This document shows positions 1 through 10,769 of a stretch of 64,000 nt of DNA, one piece after another (position 1 is the stretch's first letter; each line of letters begins with the position of its first letter). The translations under genes and the position numbers were made by a program. The DNA lies in NCBI GenBank assembly GCA_000733355.1, contig JNVV01000038.1, forward strand, positions 338,291 through 402,290, written 5' to 3'. Under the pieces are notes generated by a model. It made no database searches, was not told the DNA's origin, and saw only the letters and a program-made list of their open reading frames with translations. The DNA comes from Falciphora oryzae (taxonomy: Eukaryota; Ascomycota; Sordariomycetes; Magnaporthales; Magnaporthaceae).

Positions 1-217
1 AAGAAAGGGATGACCTCGAACCCCCAACGCTGAGCTCCCAACCACCGCCTACGCATTCACAGTGAGAGCCAAAGGGGCAGGAAGTGAAATGAGGCTCATG
101 GTGGTGAAGTGCTGGCTCTGGCATCATTAGCGGAGATCAACAAAGGAAAGCGAATGTCCTCAGTCCCCTGCAGGAATACGATAATTAGCTCTCATGAATT
201 TCCTGTCTACGGCAGCC

Positions 218-224
218 TATAAAA
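218..224 (+). promoter_or_regulatory. TATA-box-like TATAAAA
   Basis: A perfect TATAAAA lies about 150 bases before the ATG at 375 and is followed by a C/T-rich leader, the usual arrangement of a fungal core promoter. It supports the small ORF at 375-506. No upstream activating site was recognised. Confidence 0.35.
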
Positions 225-374
225 CGGACTGTCTGCGGCCCGTCTCGCTGCTACATTGAAACCCTCATCATCGTCACCATCATCAACTCGCCGACATCTC
301 TCCCCACCCACGATTATCCGCACCACAGCCACAAGCAAACCACCTACCAACGCTCGTAACGAACATCCGTAACT

Positions 375-506
375 ATGTCTGCACCGGACCCTCAGCCAAA
401 TCTGCCGAAGCCAGGCAAGCCTACCACTAAGTGGTGCGACCAGCACGGGGAGTACACGGGTGACGACTGTCCCGAGTGCTTGAGAGGTGGTGTCCCCGTC
501 TGTTAA
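375..506 (+). CDS. Small Cys/His-rich peptide, 43 aa, unrecognised
   Basis: A short ORF that I do not recognise. It starts at an ATG in a fair context (AACTATGTC) about 150 bases after a TATAAAA box (218-224) and a pyrimidine-rich leader, and ends at TAA 504-506. The first 20 residues are Pro/Lys-rich. The second half holds Cys21, His24, Cys32, Cys35 and Cys43, in the spacing C-x2-H-x7-C-x2-C, which could ligate one zinc ion. No signal peptide or membrane segment is visible. The promoter-like layout and ligand spacing are the only arguments that it is real; chance is possible at this size. Confidence 0.4.
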   Translation: MSAPDPQPNLPKPGKPTTKWCDQHGEYTGDDCPECLRGGVPVC

Positions 507-1150
507 AACAGCAGCGGAAGCCCACCGCGTCTAGGCACTCTGATATCTGCGGGAGGCAGTGAAACTGCCCGGATAGTCTTTTACTACAGTGTCCTGGTTG
601 TCATGAGCATCTGTCCATGGACTTCCGAGACGGCCCGGGAGTGTCTGCAGGCCAAGGGTATTCCAGTCCCGGGAGTTGCGAAAAGGGAATATGGTTGATG
701 GGAGGAAAGGGAGAAAGGGGAGGATAACGCTGTTCAACACAGAACATTAGAGGAGAGAGCGAGAGAGTGGAGGCATGCGGCTATCCAAGAACGGAAGATA
801 GGAATGGTTGATGCATTGATAACTAAGGGCCTGTTCGGTTCACGCTGTTTATGGTCAACAACTGTTGATTCACCTATTGAAATCGGTACAAAGAGGTGCG
901 GAGACGCCGGCTGGGGCCCCCTGCAAGCACAGAGGTCACTTTTCGCAGGGAAACAGGCCCAGATCCTTGCCGACGCTCTGACCCCCTGTCTGCCACGGCT
1001 ATTTTAGACCCATGCCTAACGGTTGAAGCCATCTACAAGATCGCCGGCCCCTCCCTTCACTTGCAACTCCCTAGCTTCCACAGCTGCCTTTAATATGAAC
1101 CGCGCCTACCTTTATATATAATTTCTCAGGGTTTGATAGCAATAATTACA
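507..1150. other. Intergenic, no gene seen; possible short inverted-repeat element at 827-960
   Basis: No coding region is convincing here. The segment 827-960 begins GGGCCTGTTC and ends GAAACAGGCCC, a 9-10-bp terminal inverted repeat of the kind seen at hAT- or PIF-like miniature elements. I see no matching target-site duplication (left flank ends ATAACTAA, right flank begins AGATCCTT), so this remains a weak call. Confidence 0.3.
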
Positions 1151-1156
1151 AATTAA

Positions 1157-1323
1157 GGGATTTAGCCCAATGGTAAAGCGCAAAAAGCATATACTGCGGC
1201 CCCTACTACCTAATGTTTCCGGCGAGGTCCAAGGTTCGATTCCCCATATGGGATAAGGCCTGGTAGTAGGGGAGGTCCGGATTGTTATTTTTTGAAATCC
1301 GGGTTCGAGTCCTGGAATTTCCA
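1157..1323 (+). repeat. tRNA-like mosaic locus with two B boxes (SINE head or tRNA pseudogene)
   Basis: The left part has an A-box-like stretch (TAGCCCAATGGTA, about 1163-1175). Two B boxes follow: GGTTCGATTCC at 1233-1243 and GGTTCGAGTCC at 1302-1312. The second sits in a foldable T arm (CCGGG/CCTGG with one wobble pair) and is followed by AATTTCC, which pairs imperfectly with GGGATTT at 1157, and by a run of T (from about 1324) typical of RNA polymerase III termination. An 11-bp inverted repeat (CCCCTACTACC 1200-1210, GGTAGTAGGGG 1262-1272) brackets the first B box. It may be a tRNA pseudogene interrupted by another tRNA-derived fragment. A functional tRNA is unlikely because of the 166-base length and poor anticodon and acceptor pairing. 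Confidence 0.45.
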
Positions 1324-1332
1324 TTTTTTTTT

Positions 1333-1977
1333 TGTTGGTAGGGAACATTAATATGAAACAGCCTCGTTGTTTTGGGGCCCTGCCGAACAGCCAATTCTAG
1401 GCGGATTAATACGATTTTTACTTTTGGATTACCCTGTTGCAAAAGGGAGGGCGTTTTGGCCGGGAATAGTGGCATTTGGAGAGGTTGGGAGGCGGGAAGG
1501 GGGCGGCTGATTGACGTGTTTTTTTTGTTGTGATTACGGATAAAAGGGGGCCAATTGCTAGTCAAAAAGCAGTGCATGCGGCTAACTAAAAAAGTCCGGA
1601 ATCGTTAATTTCTGCCCTTTTTGCAAAAAAGCACGCTTTTTTTTATTTGCTATATGCCCCAATCCTTTTAACCCCGACGATCCCAACGCTAACGCCCTAT
1701 TGCAGGCCGGCCTGTAGTAGGGCGCCGGCTTTCCTCGCTTGCAGGCCGGCCTGCAGAGCCTCCTTTTCCCTCGCTTGTAGGCCGGTTTGCAAAGCCTTGT
1801 CATAGTTCCGTGCTTGGGGCACGGAAGTAGTAGCTCAAGGGTGGCCCCTGAGCCAACTCGTGTATATATAGGAGCCTTACAACCTTCCTCATAGTTCCTC
1901 TCTTCCTCCTCCTCATCTTCCAGAATAACATCACTATAACCCCTACCGGCGACCAACCCGTAGTCCGGTTTATTACA
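1333..1977 (+). repeat. Probable 5' LTR of Ty3-like element A (left edge uncertain)
   Basis: The stretch ends TATTACA at 1977, directly before the gag-like region of element A, as a 5' LTR would. A TATATATA motif lies near 1861-1868. Near 1704-1795 a GC-rich unit containing GCAGGCCGGCCTGC is repeated about three times, with the last copy decayed by C-to-T changes. The left edge at TGTTGG (1333) is a guess, because no 3' LTR of A remains in the window to compare. Confidence 0.35.
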
Positions 1978-2099
1978 TTTTTGGAAAATCTTTTCCCTTA
2001 CTAAGGGATTATAACAATAGCAACCCTAAACGCCGGGGACGGTAACGGGGGCTTAACTCCTGCCACGTCCGGCGCGCTAACACCCCTCCCCCGAAACAT

Positions 2100-3756
2100 T
2101 CTTTTCGAAACCATCGCGAGCCTTTAAAAACAACTGGCCGCAGCCGAGTAACAGCAGCAGGAATTCCAAACCAGCACTAACAAGCTTTTCGTCGCCTATC
2201 GCAAAAACACCTTAAAGGTGATAGCGGAGCAAAAAAACCAGCTTCTAGCAGCCTACGTAGCGCTTAACGCACCCAAACGACTCCCCTTCAAAAATCCGAC
2301 ACCTTACACTAGCAACGGAGGAAGCTTTAACGCGTGGAAAAACGCGATCGAATATAAGCTCGCCCGTAACGAGGACTTTATTAAAAACCACCGCGACCAG
2401 TTCGAATACGTATAGTCTAGCCTGGCCCCGAACATCTAGGATATAGTACGATCGTATTACGAAATCGGGGGCTCCAATAGCTTATACGACCCAAAAGCAT
2501 TTATTTTTTACCTCGGCACCATTTTTAACAACCCTTACAAAAAGGCCCAAGCTTTAGCGAAATTAAAAGCATGCCGAATGGAATCCGGATAAACATTTAT
2601 TCAGTTTTACACCAAGTTCGAAATGCTGCTAGCGTTTACCGGAAGGTTGGTTTAGGCCGATAAAGTAAAAATTAATTACCTTCGCTTCCGTATTTCCAAC
2701 CGTATCCGCCTAACGGCGGTAGCGGGCTACTACGACGCCAACTCCTACTAAAAAATGGTAGCGGTATATAAACGCATTGCCTAAGCATTGGAAACGATCG
2801 ATTTAAATAACAAATTCGGTAAAAAATCGTTATAATCCCCTACCCTTACTTACCCCGGAGGAAATACGGAAAACACCCCGATAATAAGCGTTAACGTAGC
2901 CCATACCGACACGCACCCTCCACGCAAACTACGCGCCCTATAGGTGTTTTAAAAGGAGTTTTAGCGGCGCCGGAATACAAAAGCATATTTAAATTGCGGT
3001 AGCAAAGAATACGAGCGACGGGTTTGCCGCTACCGGAACGTAGCCAACCCCAAAAAAACCAAAATGGCCGCCACTTAAAACATCGGCACCGAAAAGGGAA
3101 AAAAGTAGCCTTTAACGAAAAACTTAGCTAAAGGGGAAAATTGCGGTAACGGATACAAATTGCAATTAAAAAACCATTTAAAAAAAAGTAAAAAAATAAA
3201 TTAAAGGAAATCGAACGCAATATAAACGGCTCCCCGTTTTTAATGCTAATATTATTTAATTTTTCCTAATTTATTAATGCACAAATGGATTTAGGTTGCT
3301 AGTATTACGCGGCAATAAGCGAAAATTTCGTAGCAAAAAATCGAATCGAAAAAATACGACTTTATAAACCTCGGCAACTCGGAACCATCTTAAATAAAAC
3401 TCTAATAGCCATTAAATACCTTGCCAAATGCGAAATGGATATAAACGGGTAGGTTAAACCCATCCTGTTTTATATTATCCCGGGAATGCTTAAAAACGTT
3501 GTTTTAAAACTTTCGTAAATAAAAAACGAACAAATTACCTTTAACGCGGCCTCGGACTGCTTACGAATAGAAAAAACCGGCTAATTCGTAATAAAAAAAG
3601 CGAAAGCTCGGCTAATTTCGAAAAAACTTTTGGTAATAATCGGTAACATTTTTGCCGCGATTTACCGGAAACAACGGCAAAACCCGTAACAAAGCTATAA
3701 ATTCGCGGCCACCTTTTTAAAAAAAATAACACGAATTTTTTAGCTTACAACCGAAA
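2100..3756 (+). pseudogene. Element A: gag and protease region, RIP-degenerate
   Basis: This is the 5' coding half of a Ty3/gypsy-type polyprotein. The frame used by the open stretch 2218-2415 continues past the TAG at 2413 with many in-frame TAG/TAA codons, nearly all where Trp or Gln fit. A retroviral-type zinc knuckle is visible at about 2986-3027, but two ligands have become Tyr (first Cys at 2986, His at 3010), as expected from TpG-to-TpA and CpA-to-TpA changes. An aspartic-protease-like region and linker follow from about 3270. The region stops at 3756, where element B is inserted, and continues at 10770. It cannot encode a product now. Confidence 0.7.
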
Positions 3757-3761
3757 CACTT
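3757..3761. repeat. Target-site duplication CACTT of element B, left copy
   Basis: CACTT precedes the TGTCACAC start of the left LTR and is repeated at 10765-10769 directly after the right LTR. A 5-bp duplication is what Ty3/gypsy integrases make, and it proves that B inserted as a unit into element A. Confidence 0.9.
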
Positions 3762-4056
3762 TGTCACACGGAAGAACCCGTGGACCTAACTAGTCGGCAT
3801 CACGAGTCGGCCTTACGGAGGTTCGGAGACCCGCATAGGCGGTCAACGGCCCCAAGGCCAAGCGGTGAAGGTTGGAAGGCAGTGTGAATCATGTACTCGA
3901 TACTTCGCACGGATCACAAAGGGTCTATATAAACCCTGCCATCTCCTATGTCTTCCACGAGAGATTCCTTCTTCCTCAAGCATCTCTTGAGCCCATAGAA
4001 AGATTATCTGCAATCTAGAGATTCTTTCTCCAAGCCGTCTTTAACCCCTTGTTACA
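3762..4056 (+). repeat. Element B 5' LTR, 295 bp
   Basis: Starts TGTCACAC, ends TTGTTACA. A TATATAAA box at 3926-3933 is the likely core promoter of the retrotransposon RNA. Apart from one C/T difference it matches the 3' LTR. Confidence 0.95.
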
Positions 4057-4420
4057 AATAATCTTTCTCACGCTCTGCCCCCTGACGGAAGCCTCACTAT
4101 CTTTCCTCCTAAGCTCTGGAGAGGCCCTGTCAGTCGGTACCCCCAAACCCCAACTGTTGCCTTCTTTAGCGAATAAAACCCTGGGGCCACACCACAGACA
4201 TTTTGACTGTCACCGGTGTTCTCGAACGGGTGAAAGCGAGAAGAATATACAAGAGGGTCGTTTCACCTTCTTAGTCGCCCTGGCGAAGTCACGGGACTCC
4301 AAAAAAGGCCGGAAGATCTCCTTTGTACCCTTGGGACTCTACGCTGCCCAGGAATACAGGGAACCGGACCCCCTCATTTCGTCTGCAACGACATCTCCTT
4401 CCCTACCAAGCGATTTTGGC

Positions 4421-6754
4421 ATGCCGGCCGTGGAATCAACGGAATCCCCCTCTTTGCCTAGCAATTCCGGTATACCTGCCGATACCATGCCGGCCCAATC
4501 TGGAAAAGCGGCCGGAAAAGCCCCCGAAGGCCCCTCCCGGTCTACACCGGAAGAACGCCAAAATACCCCTATGTTTGATGATCAAGGGGCACTTATCCTG
4601 TATTCGGCACCCCCCTTCAGCATGGCCCTCGAACAACAAGCCCTTATATCCGTGGGACGCCTTCAGGACCCCCCGGGCTGGATGACCGAAATCCAACGGG
4701 AATTCATCAGTACGCACGAAGCAATTTCGGCCCTATCCCGAAATGTGAGCCAGGAAATCCTCGCCGATCGGGAACAAATCCGCGAAATAAGGACCCATTA
4801 CGACCATATCACCCACGCGTACAATACCGTCGTCTCCTTGTATAAGGAAGGCCTGATCGCTTCCGCCGACCAACAAAAGGCATTCCGGCAACGGATTATC
4901 GGAGAAAGCCAGGCATTTGCACAACAAGTTTGGGCTACGGTTGCCACTTTGGCCAAAGAGCAACAGACCCGTTCAGAGGCCCTAGTTCAGCTTCGGGATG
5001 TTACTCGGGCCCAACAAAACCACTTGCAAAACCTACAAGCACGGCTTTCCACCTTCGAAGAGGGAGTTACTAACTGGGCCGTCGATAAGGATGCCCAGAT
5101 CCAGGATCTCCTAACCAAGGAGCATGTTTCGCCCGAGGCCCTCACCGAAGCCGAGCGACGCATATTGGCCCAAACTCACCAGCTTGTTAAAGACGCCGTA
5201 CGGGAAAGCCGGCGGCTTGCAGCACAAGGAAAGCGGCCTAGATCAGCTACGGTACTTTCGGCCCTCCAAAGGTCGTCCCTTCCACCGGGCTCACGTCAAA
5301 GCACTCCAGAAAGGGAAGAACCCGTCCCTTCTACGGAAAAACCGCTACCCCAATCGGCGCTTAAAACGTCGGCATCATCACGCCAGGGTCTTCAGGACCC
5401 CCTATCATCCGATAACCTCCGACGGCAACAAGTTCGGGCTACTGCCTTCGCTGCCCAACAACAGTACAGGGCCGCAACGGCAGGTCCCAGGCACTCCGGA
5501 AGCCTCAGGGGACTCCCTCAAAGGCCTCCCCAGGGGCCACCTAACGAACCCCCCGAGCATATTGCTATTCCTTCGGAACCTTCAAAACCTTCGGACTCCT
5601 CTTCGAACGACGATACCCCCGAAAATAACGGACGGGCCTCCAAAGACCCCGATTTGCGGAACCTCATCAAAGCCATCCAACAAGGAACTGCTCGCCCGCG
5701 TAAGCCGATCCCTACGGCCGTCATCAACCCAATCCAGCTTAACAAGCCACCCAATTACGACGGCAAGGACCTGGCTAAATTTAGGCCATGGTAGCTTCGC
5801 GTTACCTCCTATATAAAAACCTACGTCGAAAGCTTTCCTAACGATACAATTAAAATCAACTAGGTCGGGTCCCTACTTACGGAAAACGCACAAGTTTGGC
5901 ACCATCAACGCCTTCGGTCCCTTTAAAGCGCGCAACTCGAAAATAACTGGCGGGCCTATTCGGCGGCCCTACAGGAACGCTTCCGGGACGCCACCGAACA
6001 CCACCGTAACGCCAAAAAAATAAAGGAGCTTAAATATAAAGGAGATACCGTTCAGTACCTTACTGAACTTCTTGACCTTAACGAAGCGGTGCAATGGTCG
6101 GGCGTTATATTCAGGGAGCACATTTCCCGCACCCTCCCAAAGGAAATTACCAAATTGGTATATTCCCGTTGCGGAAAAGTCCCTAATACGGACGAAGAAT
6201 TTCTCGCCGCAATCCAAGAAGCCGGCAAAATCCACGAGGTTATGCTCCAGGACCTTAGGCTAACCCCGAAGGATAAGGGAAAAAACGAGCCCGTTTCGAC
6301 TTCGGAGCGCTCGAACGCGGGCCGTCGCCAAAGCAAAGGCTCCAAAAACAAAAGCCAAAATCCATCCTCAAGCTCCCGTTCCGGAAAAAAGGCTAACGAT
6401 AAGGCTACTAACAAAAAAAGTAACGTTTGGACTACGACCAAACTGGCACTCGAAGGGGTCGAACAACGCGATATCGACGCACGAAAGTTGGCCAAAGCCG
6501 ATTGCTGGCGCTGTGGAAGAGAAGGGCACCACACGTTGGAATGCTACGCCAAAAAGGACACCAACGGCAAAAAACTTCCTCCTGCACCGGCAAAGACGGC
6601 CGGCGCCAAATCTATCCTTAAACGCCTTGCGACGGACGAACAGGAGGAACAGCCACAGGCTAAAAGGGCCAAAATTGCAAGCCTCGTTTCGGAAGCCCCA
6701 AGCGAAACACGAATCTTTAAATTATTAGATTCGGAATCGGACGATAACTGTTAA
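4421..6754 (+). pseudogene. Element B gag (coiled-coil, Pro/Ser-rich, CCHC zinc knuckle), interrupted by stops
   Basis: The frame is open from inside the LTR (4049) to a TAG at 5792-5794. The first good ATG is at 4421. The open part encodes a Pro/Ser-rich N-terminus, a Gln/Glu-rich helical stretch (about 4690-5230) likely to form coiled coil, and a second Pro/Ser-rich linker. After 5792 the same frame continues through at least two more in-frame stops into an open segment 6089-6754 with a CCHC knuckle (C-x2-C-x4-H-x4-C, 6503-6544) that looks intact, followed by a basic tail. A TAA at 6752-6754 may once have been Gln. The 1.4 kb upstream of 5792 is undamaged while what follows is damaged, which is discussed in the findings. 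Confidence 0.8.
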
Positions 6755-8160
6755 CAACCATCGACTATCGCTACCAACCGGACTAAAAGGCCCCTAACGG
6801 ATAGGGAACTTGCAAAGCCGATCCTCCGTATGTATATACGGGCAAAAGGATCGAAAGAAATACCTATTCGGGTCCTTTTGGACGGAGGCAGCGATACGAA
6901 GGTTATTTCGGACAAAATAGCCAAACAGCTTCCAGGGCATTTGGTTAACAAAGCTATTCCCCGCATTATAACTACCTTTTTAGGGGCGGTCGAACTAAAG
7001 GCCGGAAAGCAACTAGTGGTTAACGTTACCTTCCGGCACAAAACGCACTATTTTACGGAAACGTTCGAAGTTAATCCTACGGATCCAAATTGCGACGTTA
7101 TCCTACCTTTCGCATAGCAAAGGCAACACCTACCGTTAGGCTTATTGGATCGCGACCTTCGGAATATCCGTATGGATTCGGACAAATGCCGGAAATGTAA
7201 CAAGCCCCGGGCCCGGAAGCCATAGGATTTACGGCCTTTAAAAGGCTTACGCTTTCGGGAGGATATGAAAACGGTCGAACCCGCAGTTATTGCAGCCATT
7301 AAGTACAGGTATAATATTCCTTCCCCTAAGGAAGTGGCCAAAGCAGATTCGGACGGCCTCGAATCGGTATTAGAGGAGTTTAGGGAGTTCTTTTCTATTA
7401 TAACGGAAGCGGCCGCTACCCGTTTTCCCGATTATTAGCCCTAGGACCACGAAATTCACTTAAAAAAAGGAACCCAATTAACCTATAGCCCCCTATACCA
7501 AATGAGCCAAAGGGAGCTGGACGTTTTAAAACTTTGGCTAGAAAAGCATATGCGAACCGGCAAGGTTAGGCCATGCAAAACTGCTAACAGTTCGCCCCTT
7601 ATGTTCGCATAAAAGAAAGACCCCCTCGATCCCTTAAAAGTAGTGGTCGATTATAGGGACGTTAACGCTAAAACGATCCCGATTCGGTGCCCTATCCCGC
7701 TTATTACGGAGCTCCAAAATCGATTTCGAAATGCCAAATAGATGACGAAAATCGACTTTAAAACCGGGTTTAACCTAATTCGAATGAAAAAAGGCCACAA
7801 ATAGCTTACAGCTTTTCGTTGCAAATACGGAGTTTTCGAATTCACGGTTATGCCTATGGGCCTTATCAACGCCCCCGCCACTTTCCAAAGCATAATGAAC
7901 CATATCTTTATGGATTTTATCGATGCCGGGCTCCTTATATATTTGGATAACCTCCTAATATACGCCGAAACCAAGGAACAATACGACGATTTGGTAAAGG
8001 AGGTGCTTCGCCGCTTTACCAAGCACAATTTAGCCGTGGCCCCTCGCAAATGCGTTTGGGGGGTGCACGAAGTCGAATTCTTTGGTTACATAATAGGACC
8101 CAATGGCATCGCAATATCTAAGGATAAAGTGGACGCCATTGTGCAATAGGAAGCCCCCAA
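6755..8160 (+). pseudogene. Element B protease and reverse transcriptase, catalytically altered
   Basis: In the same frame as gag. The protease active-site-like motif LLDGGSDT lies near 6875-6900, where DSG or DTG is usual, so the Asp is kept with a changed neighbour. The reverse transcriptase spans about 7620-8150, with the VDYRDVNAKT, KIDFKTGFN and MPMGLINAPATFQ blocks. The catalytic box at 7940-7951 reads Tyr-Leu-Asp-Asn instead of Tyr-Leu-Asp-Asp, a G-to-A change in a TpG context. In-frame TAG/TAA codons occur at about ten places, for example in the TTAGCCCTAG stretch near 7434-7443. The enzyme would be inactive even without the stops. Confidence 0.8.
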
Positions 8161-9100
8161 ATGCTTTAAAGATTCCCAATCCTTTATTGGCTTCGCTAAC
8201 TTTTACAAAAGGTTCATCAAAAGGTTTTTAGGAATCGTTAGGCCTATAACGACGGCCAACGCCCTGCCCAAAAGCCAATAGCGATGGATTCCCGAAATGG
8301 ACCAGGCCTTCGAAGCTTTCAAAGTCGCTTTCGTTTCGCCTCCGATACTCCGGCATTTCGATCCGTTTCTCCCGGCGCAAATCGAAATAAACGTTTCGAA
8401 CTTTGCCTTTGGAAGGGTACTATCCCAAAAGGACCCCGAAACCAACAAACTGCACCCCGTTGCCTTCCATTCACGCAAAATGTCACCTGCCGAAATCAAT
8501 TACGAAATCTACGATAAAAAGCTTTTAGCAGTCGTCGATTGTTTCGCTAAATGGAAGCATTACCTTAAAAGGGCAAAGCACCGGATAAAGGTTTATACGG
8601 ATTACCGGAACCTCGAATATTTCCTAACGGCCAAAGTCCTTAATCGAAAGCAAGCCAAATGAGCACAACAACTGGCTGGTTATTGGTTTATAATTAATTA
8701 CCGGCTAGGAAAGCAAAATAAAAAAACCGATGTACTATCGAAATTACCCCAGCACAAACCTAAAAAAAGGGGAAGTAAGAATCAGCCGATTACGACGATC
8801 CTGCAAAAAAAACACTTCCTAGCAAAAATTTCGGCCTTGGAAAGACAAAAAGATAACCCTATGGAAAAAGTTTTGCCGCAAGAAGCACCTTTTTTCCTCC
8901 TATCCCCAGGCCGGCTTTGCAGTATTCCAGTCCTAAAATGGGCTACGAAATTTACTAACAAAGTTAAGTAAGCTGGTATATCGGATTCCGAATACCAAGG
9001 CCGCTTCCGGAAGCCCGAAAAGGGTAAAAAAATAAAGGATGGCCTCCTTTATTATAAAGAAAGATTGTAGGTGCTAACGGAAGCCTTGTAAAAAAAAGTC
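8161..9100 (+). pseudogene. Element B RNase H region, interrupted by stops
   Basis: The frame continues with a KRFIKRF connection segment near 8210, then the Ty3-type RNase H with the NYEIYDKKLLAVV block (about 8500-8535) and TDYRNLEYF (about 8597-8625; TDHKNL is usual, so His to Tyr by CpA-to-TpA is likely). A TGA at 8660-8662 is one of very few TGA stops in the element. The rest, to about 9100, links to the integrase. Confidence 0.7.
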
Positions 9101-10501
9101 TTCGAGTCCGAATATAACACAAAAGTCGCTAGACATATAGGTATGGATAAAACCTTCGAATTAATTACTTGGCACTTTTAATGGCCTAATATCGAGGCAA
9201 AAGTCCGGGAATACGTAAGGGGATGCCTAGAGTGCTAACGCAATAAGGCCCCAAGGCATGCCCCCTTTGGACCCCTATAACCTATAGAGCTGCATTACCA
9301 GCCCTGGAAAACGGTGGCCATGGACTTTATCACGGACCTCCCTTTAAGCGATAGGTGCGATTCAATTTAGGTAATAGTAAACCCCTTTACCAAAATGGCG
9401 CATTTCGTCCCCCTTAAAATCGAGGGTAAGAAGTCGGATAACCTTATCCGCATTTTCGCCAAAGAATACTGGCGACTGCACGGTGTGCCTCTGGATATTA
9501 TCTCTGATAGAGATTCCAGATTTACGAGCCACTTGTGGAAAGATTTCCTCCGTTTGGTAGGCATTAAGCCAAAAATAAGCACTGCCTTCCATCCCCAAAC
9601 GGATAGACAAACCGAAAGGCTTAACCAAAGCCTGGAAACCTACTTTAAATCTTTCGTAAATTACGAAATGATTAATTGGGTTGAGCTGTTACCCACGGCG
9701 GAATTTGCTTATAATAATACATTTTCGGCAAATATTTCCATTACTCCCTTTTTCGCCAACTACAGGTACCACCCAACCTCCAATAATCCCCCTCTCCCAG
9801 GACGAGTACGCAATCCAACAAGCCAATTGTACCGGCATTGGATGACCTAGGTGCACGAAAAAGCCAAACGACACCTCGAAAAAGCCCGGGAACGGATAAA
9901 GCATTGGGCCGATAAAAAGAAAGGCCCTTCGCCGGTCTTTACCGAAAGACAGTTCGTTATATTGAACGCCCGGCACATAAAGACCCGTCGCCCCGCCAAA
10001 AAACTCGATGCCAAAATGCTCGGGCCCTTCCGGATCCTTAAGGTTATTTTTCCCACGGCGGTACGACTGGCCCTGCCTAAAACCTGGAAAATCCATAACG
10101 CTTTCCACGTATCCCTTATCGAACCCTACCGCTTTGGCATTTAGGCACGACCTAACCCTAACCAGGTATTGCGGGAGGCCCCTTCGGTTATAGGAGATTT
10201 CGTTGTAAAGAAAGTTATGGATTCCATGGATACAAACGGGAAAGTTCGTTACCTTATCCAATGGGAGGATTACCTACGCAAAAAGGATTGGACGTGGGAA
10301 CCTTGGGAGCATTTCGATACCGACGGATCTAAGCAGCACGTTATAGCTTTTCATCGGCTTAACCCCGACAAGCCTAGGGACCCCCGCGTGCCACAAGACA
10401 TAGGCACGGCCGCATCCCTTAAGCGGGCCTCGGAAGGTCTCGAGACGCGCCCTAGGAAGAGGAGGATAGTGTCACACGGAAGAACCCGTGGACCTAACTA
10501 G
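9101..10501 (+). pseudogene. Element B integrase with C-terminal chromodomain, interrupted by stops
   Basis: An HHCC-like N-terminal zinc region (about 9125-9240) is followed by the integrase core. All three acidic residues appear present: Asp in MDFITDLP (about 9320), Asp in SDRDSRF (about 9505) and Glu in TDRQTERLN (about 9610). The longest clean stretch is 9395-9850. A chromodomain near 10245-10315 (RYLIQWEDY then WTWEPWEH) is typical of elements that target heterochromatin marked by H3K9 methylation. The frame runs into the 3' LTR and ends at 10499-10501. TAG codons at 9368, 9848 and 10142 replace Trp or Gln. Confidence 0.8.
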
Positions 10502-10764
10502 TCGGCATCACGAGTCGGCCTTACGGAGGTTCGGAGACCCGCATAGGCGGTCAACGGCCCCAAGGCTAAGCGGTGAAGGTTGGAAGGCAGTGTGAATCAT
10601 GTACTCGATACTTCGCACGGATCACAAAGGGTCTATATAAACCCTGCCATCTCCTATGTCTTCCACGAGAGATTCCTTCTTCCTCAAGCATCTCTTGAGC
10701 CCATAGAAAGATTATCTGCAATCTAGAGATTCTTTCTCCAAGCCGTCTTTAACCCCTTGTTACA
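10470..10764 (+). repeat. Element B 3' LTR, 295 bp
   Basis: Matches 3762-4056 except one C-to-T change in a CpA context. TATATAAA lies at 10634-10641. Its first bases also encode the end of the polyprotein. It is followed by the target duplicate CACTT at 10765-10769. Confidence 0.95.
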
Positions 10765-10769
10765 CACTT

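Larger units (their letters stand above)
3762..10764 (+). mobile_element. Complete chromodomain Ty3/gypsy LTR retrotransposon (element B), 7003 bp
   Basis: Two 295-bp LTRs (3762-4056, 10470-10764) beginning TGTCACAC and ending TTGTTACA enclose a gag-pol region, all flanked by the 5-bp duplication CACTT. Domain order on the plus strand is gag, CCHC zinc knuckle, aspartic protease, reverse transcriptase, RNase H, integrase and C-terminal chromodomain, the order of the Ty3/gypsy chromodomain clade. The LTRs differ at one base that I could find (CCAAGG versus CTAAGG), a CpA-to-TpA change. The coding region is one frame throughout, but after 5792 it carries more than twenty in-frame stops, mostly TAG/TAA at Gln or Trp positions. 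At least three other LTRs of this family occur in the window (23357, 42283, 43292). Confidence 0.95.

Noticed and set aside
4049..4420. Open frame of element B extending into the 5' LTR with a non-ATG start
   Set aside because: The start is a TTG inside the LTR; the first good ATG in frame is at 4421. The upstream codons are open by chance or belong to a leader.
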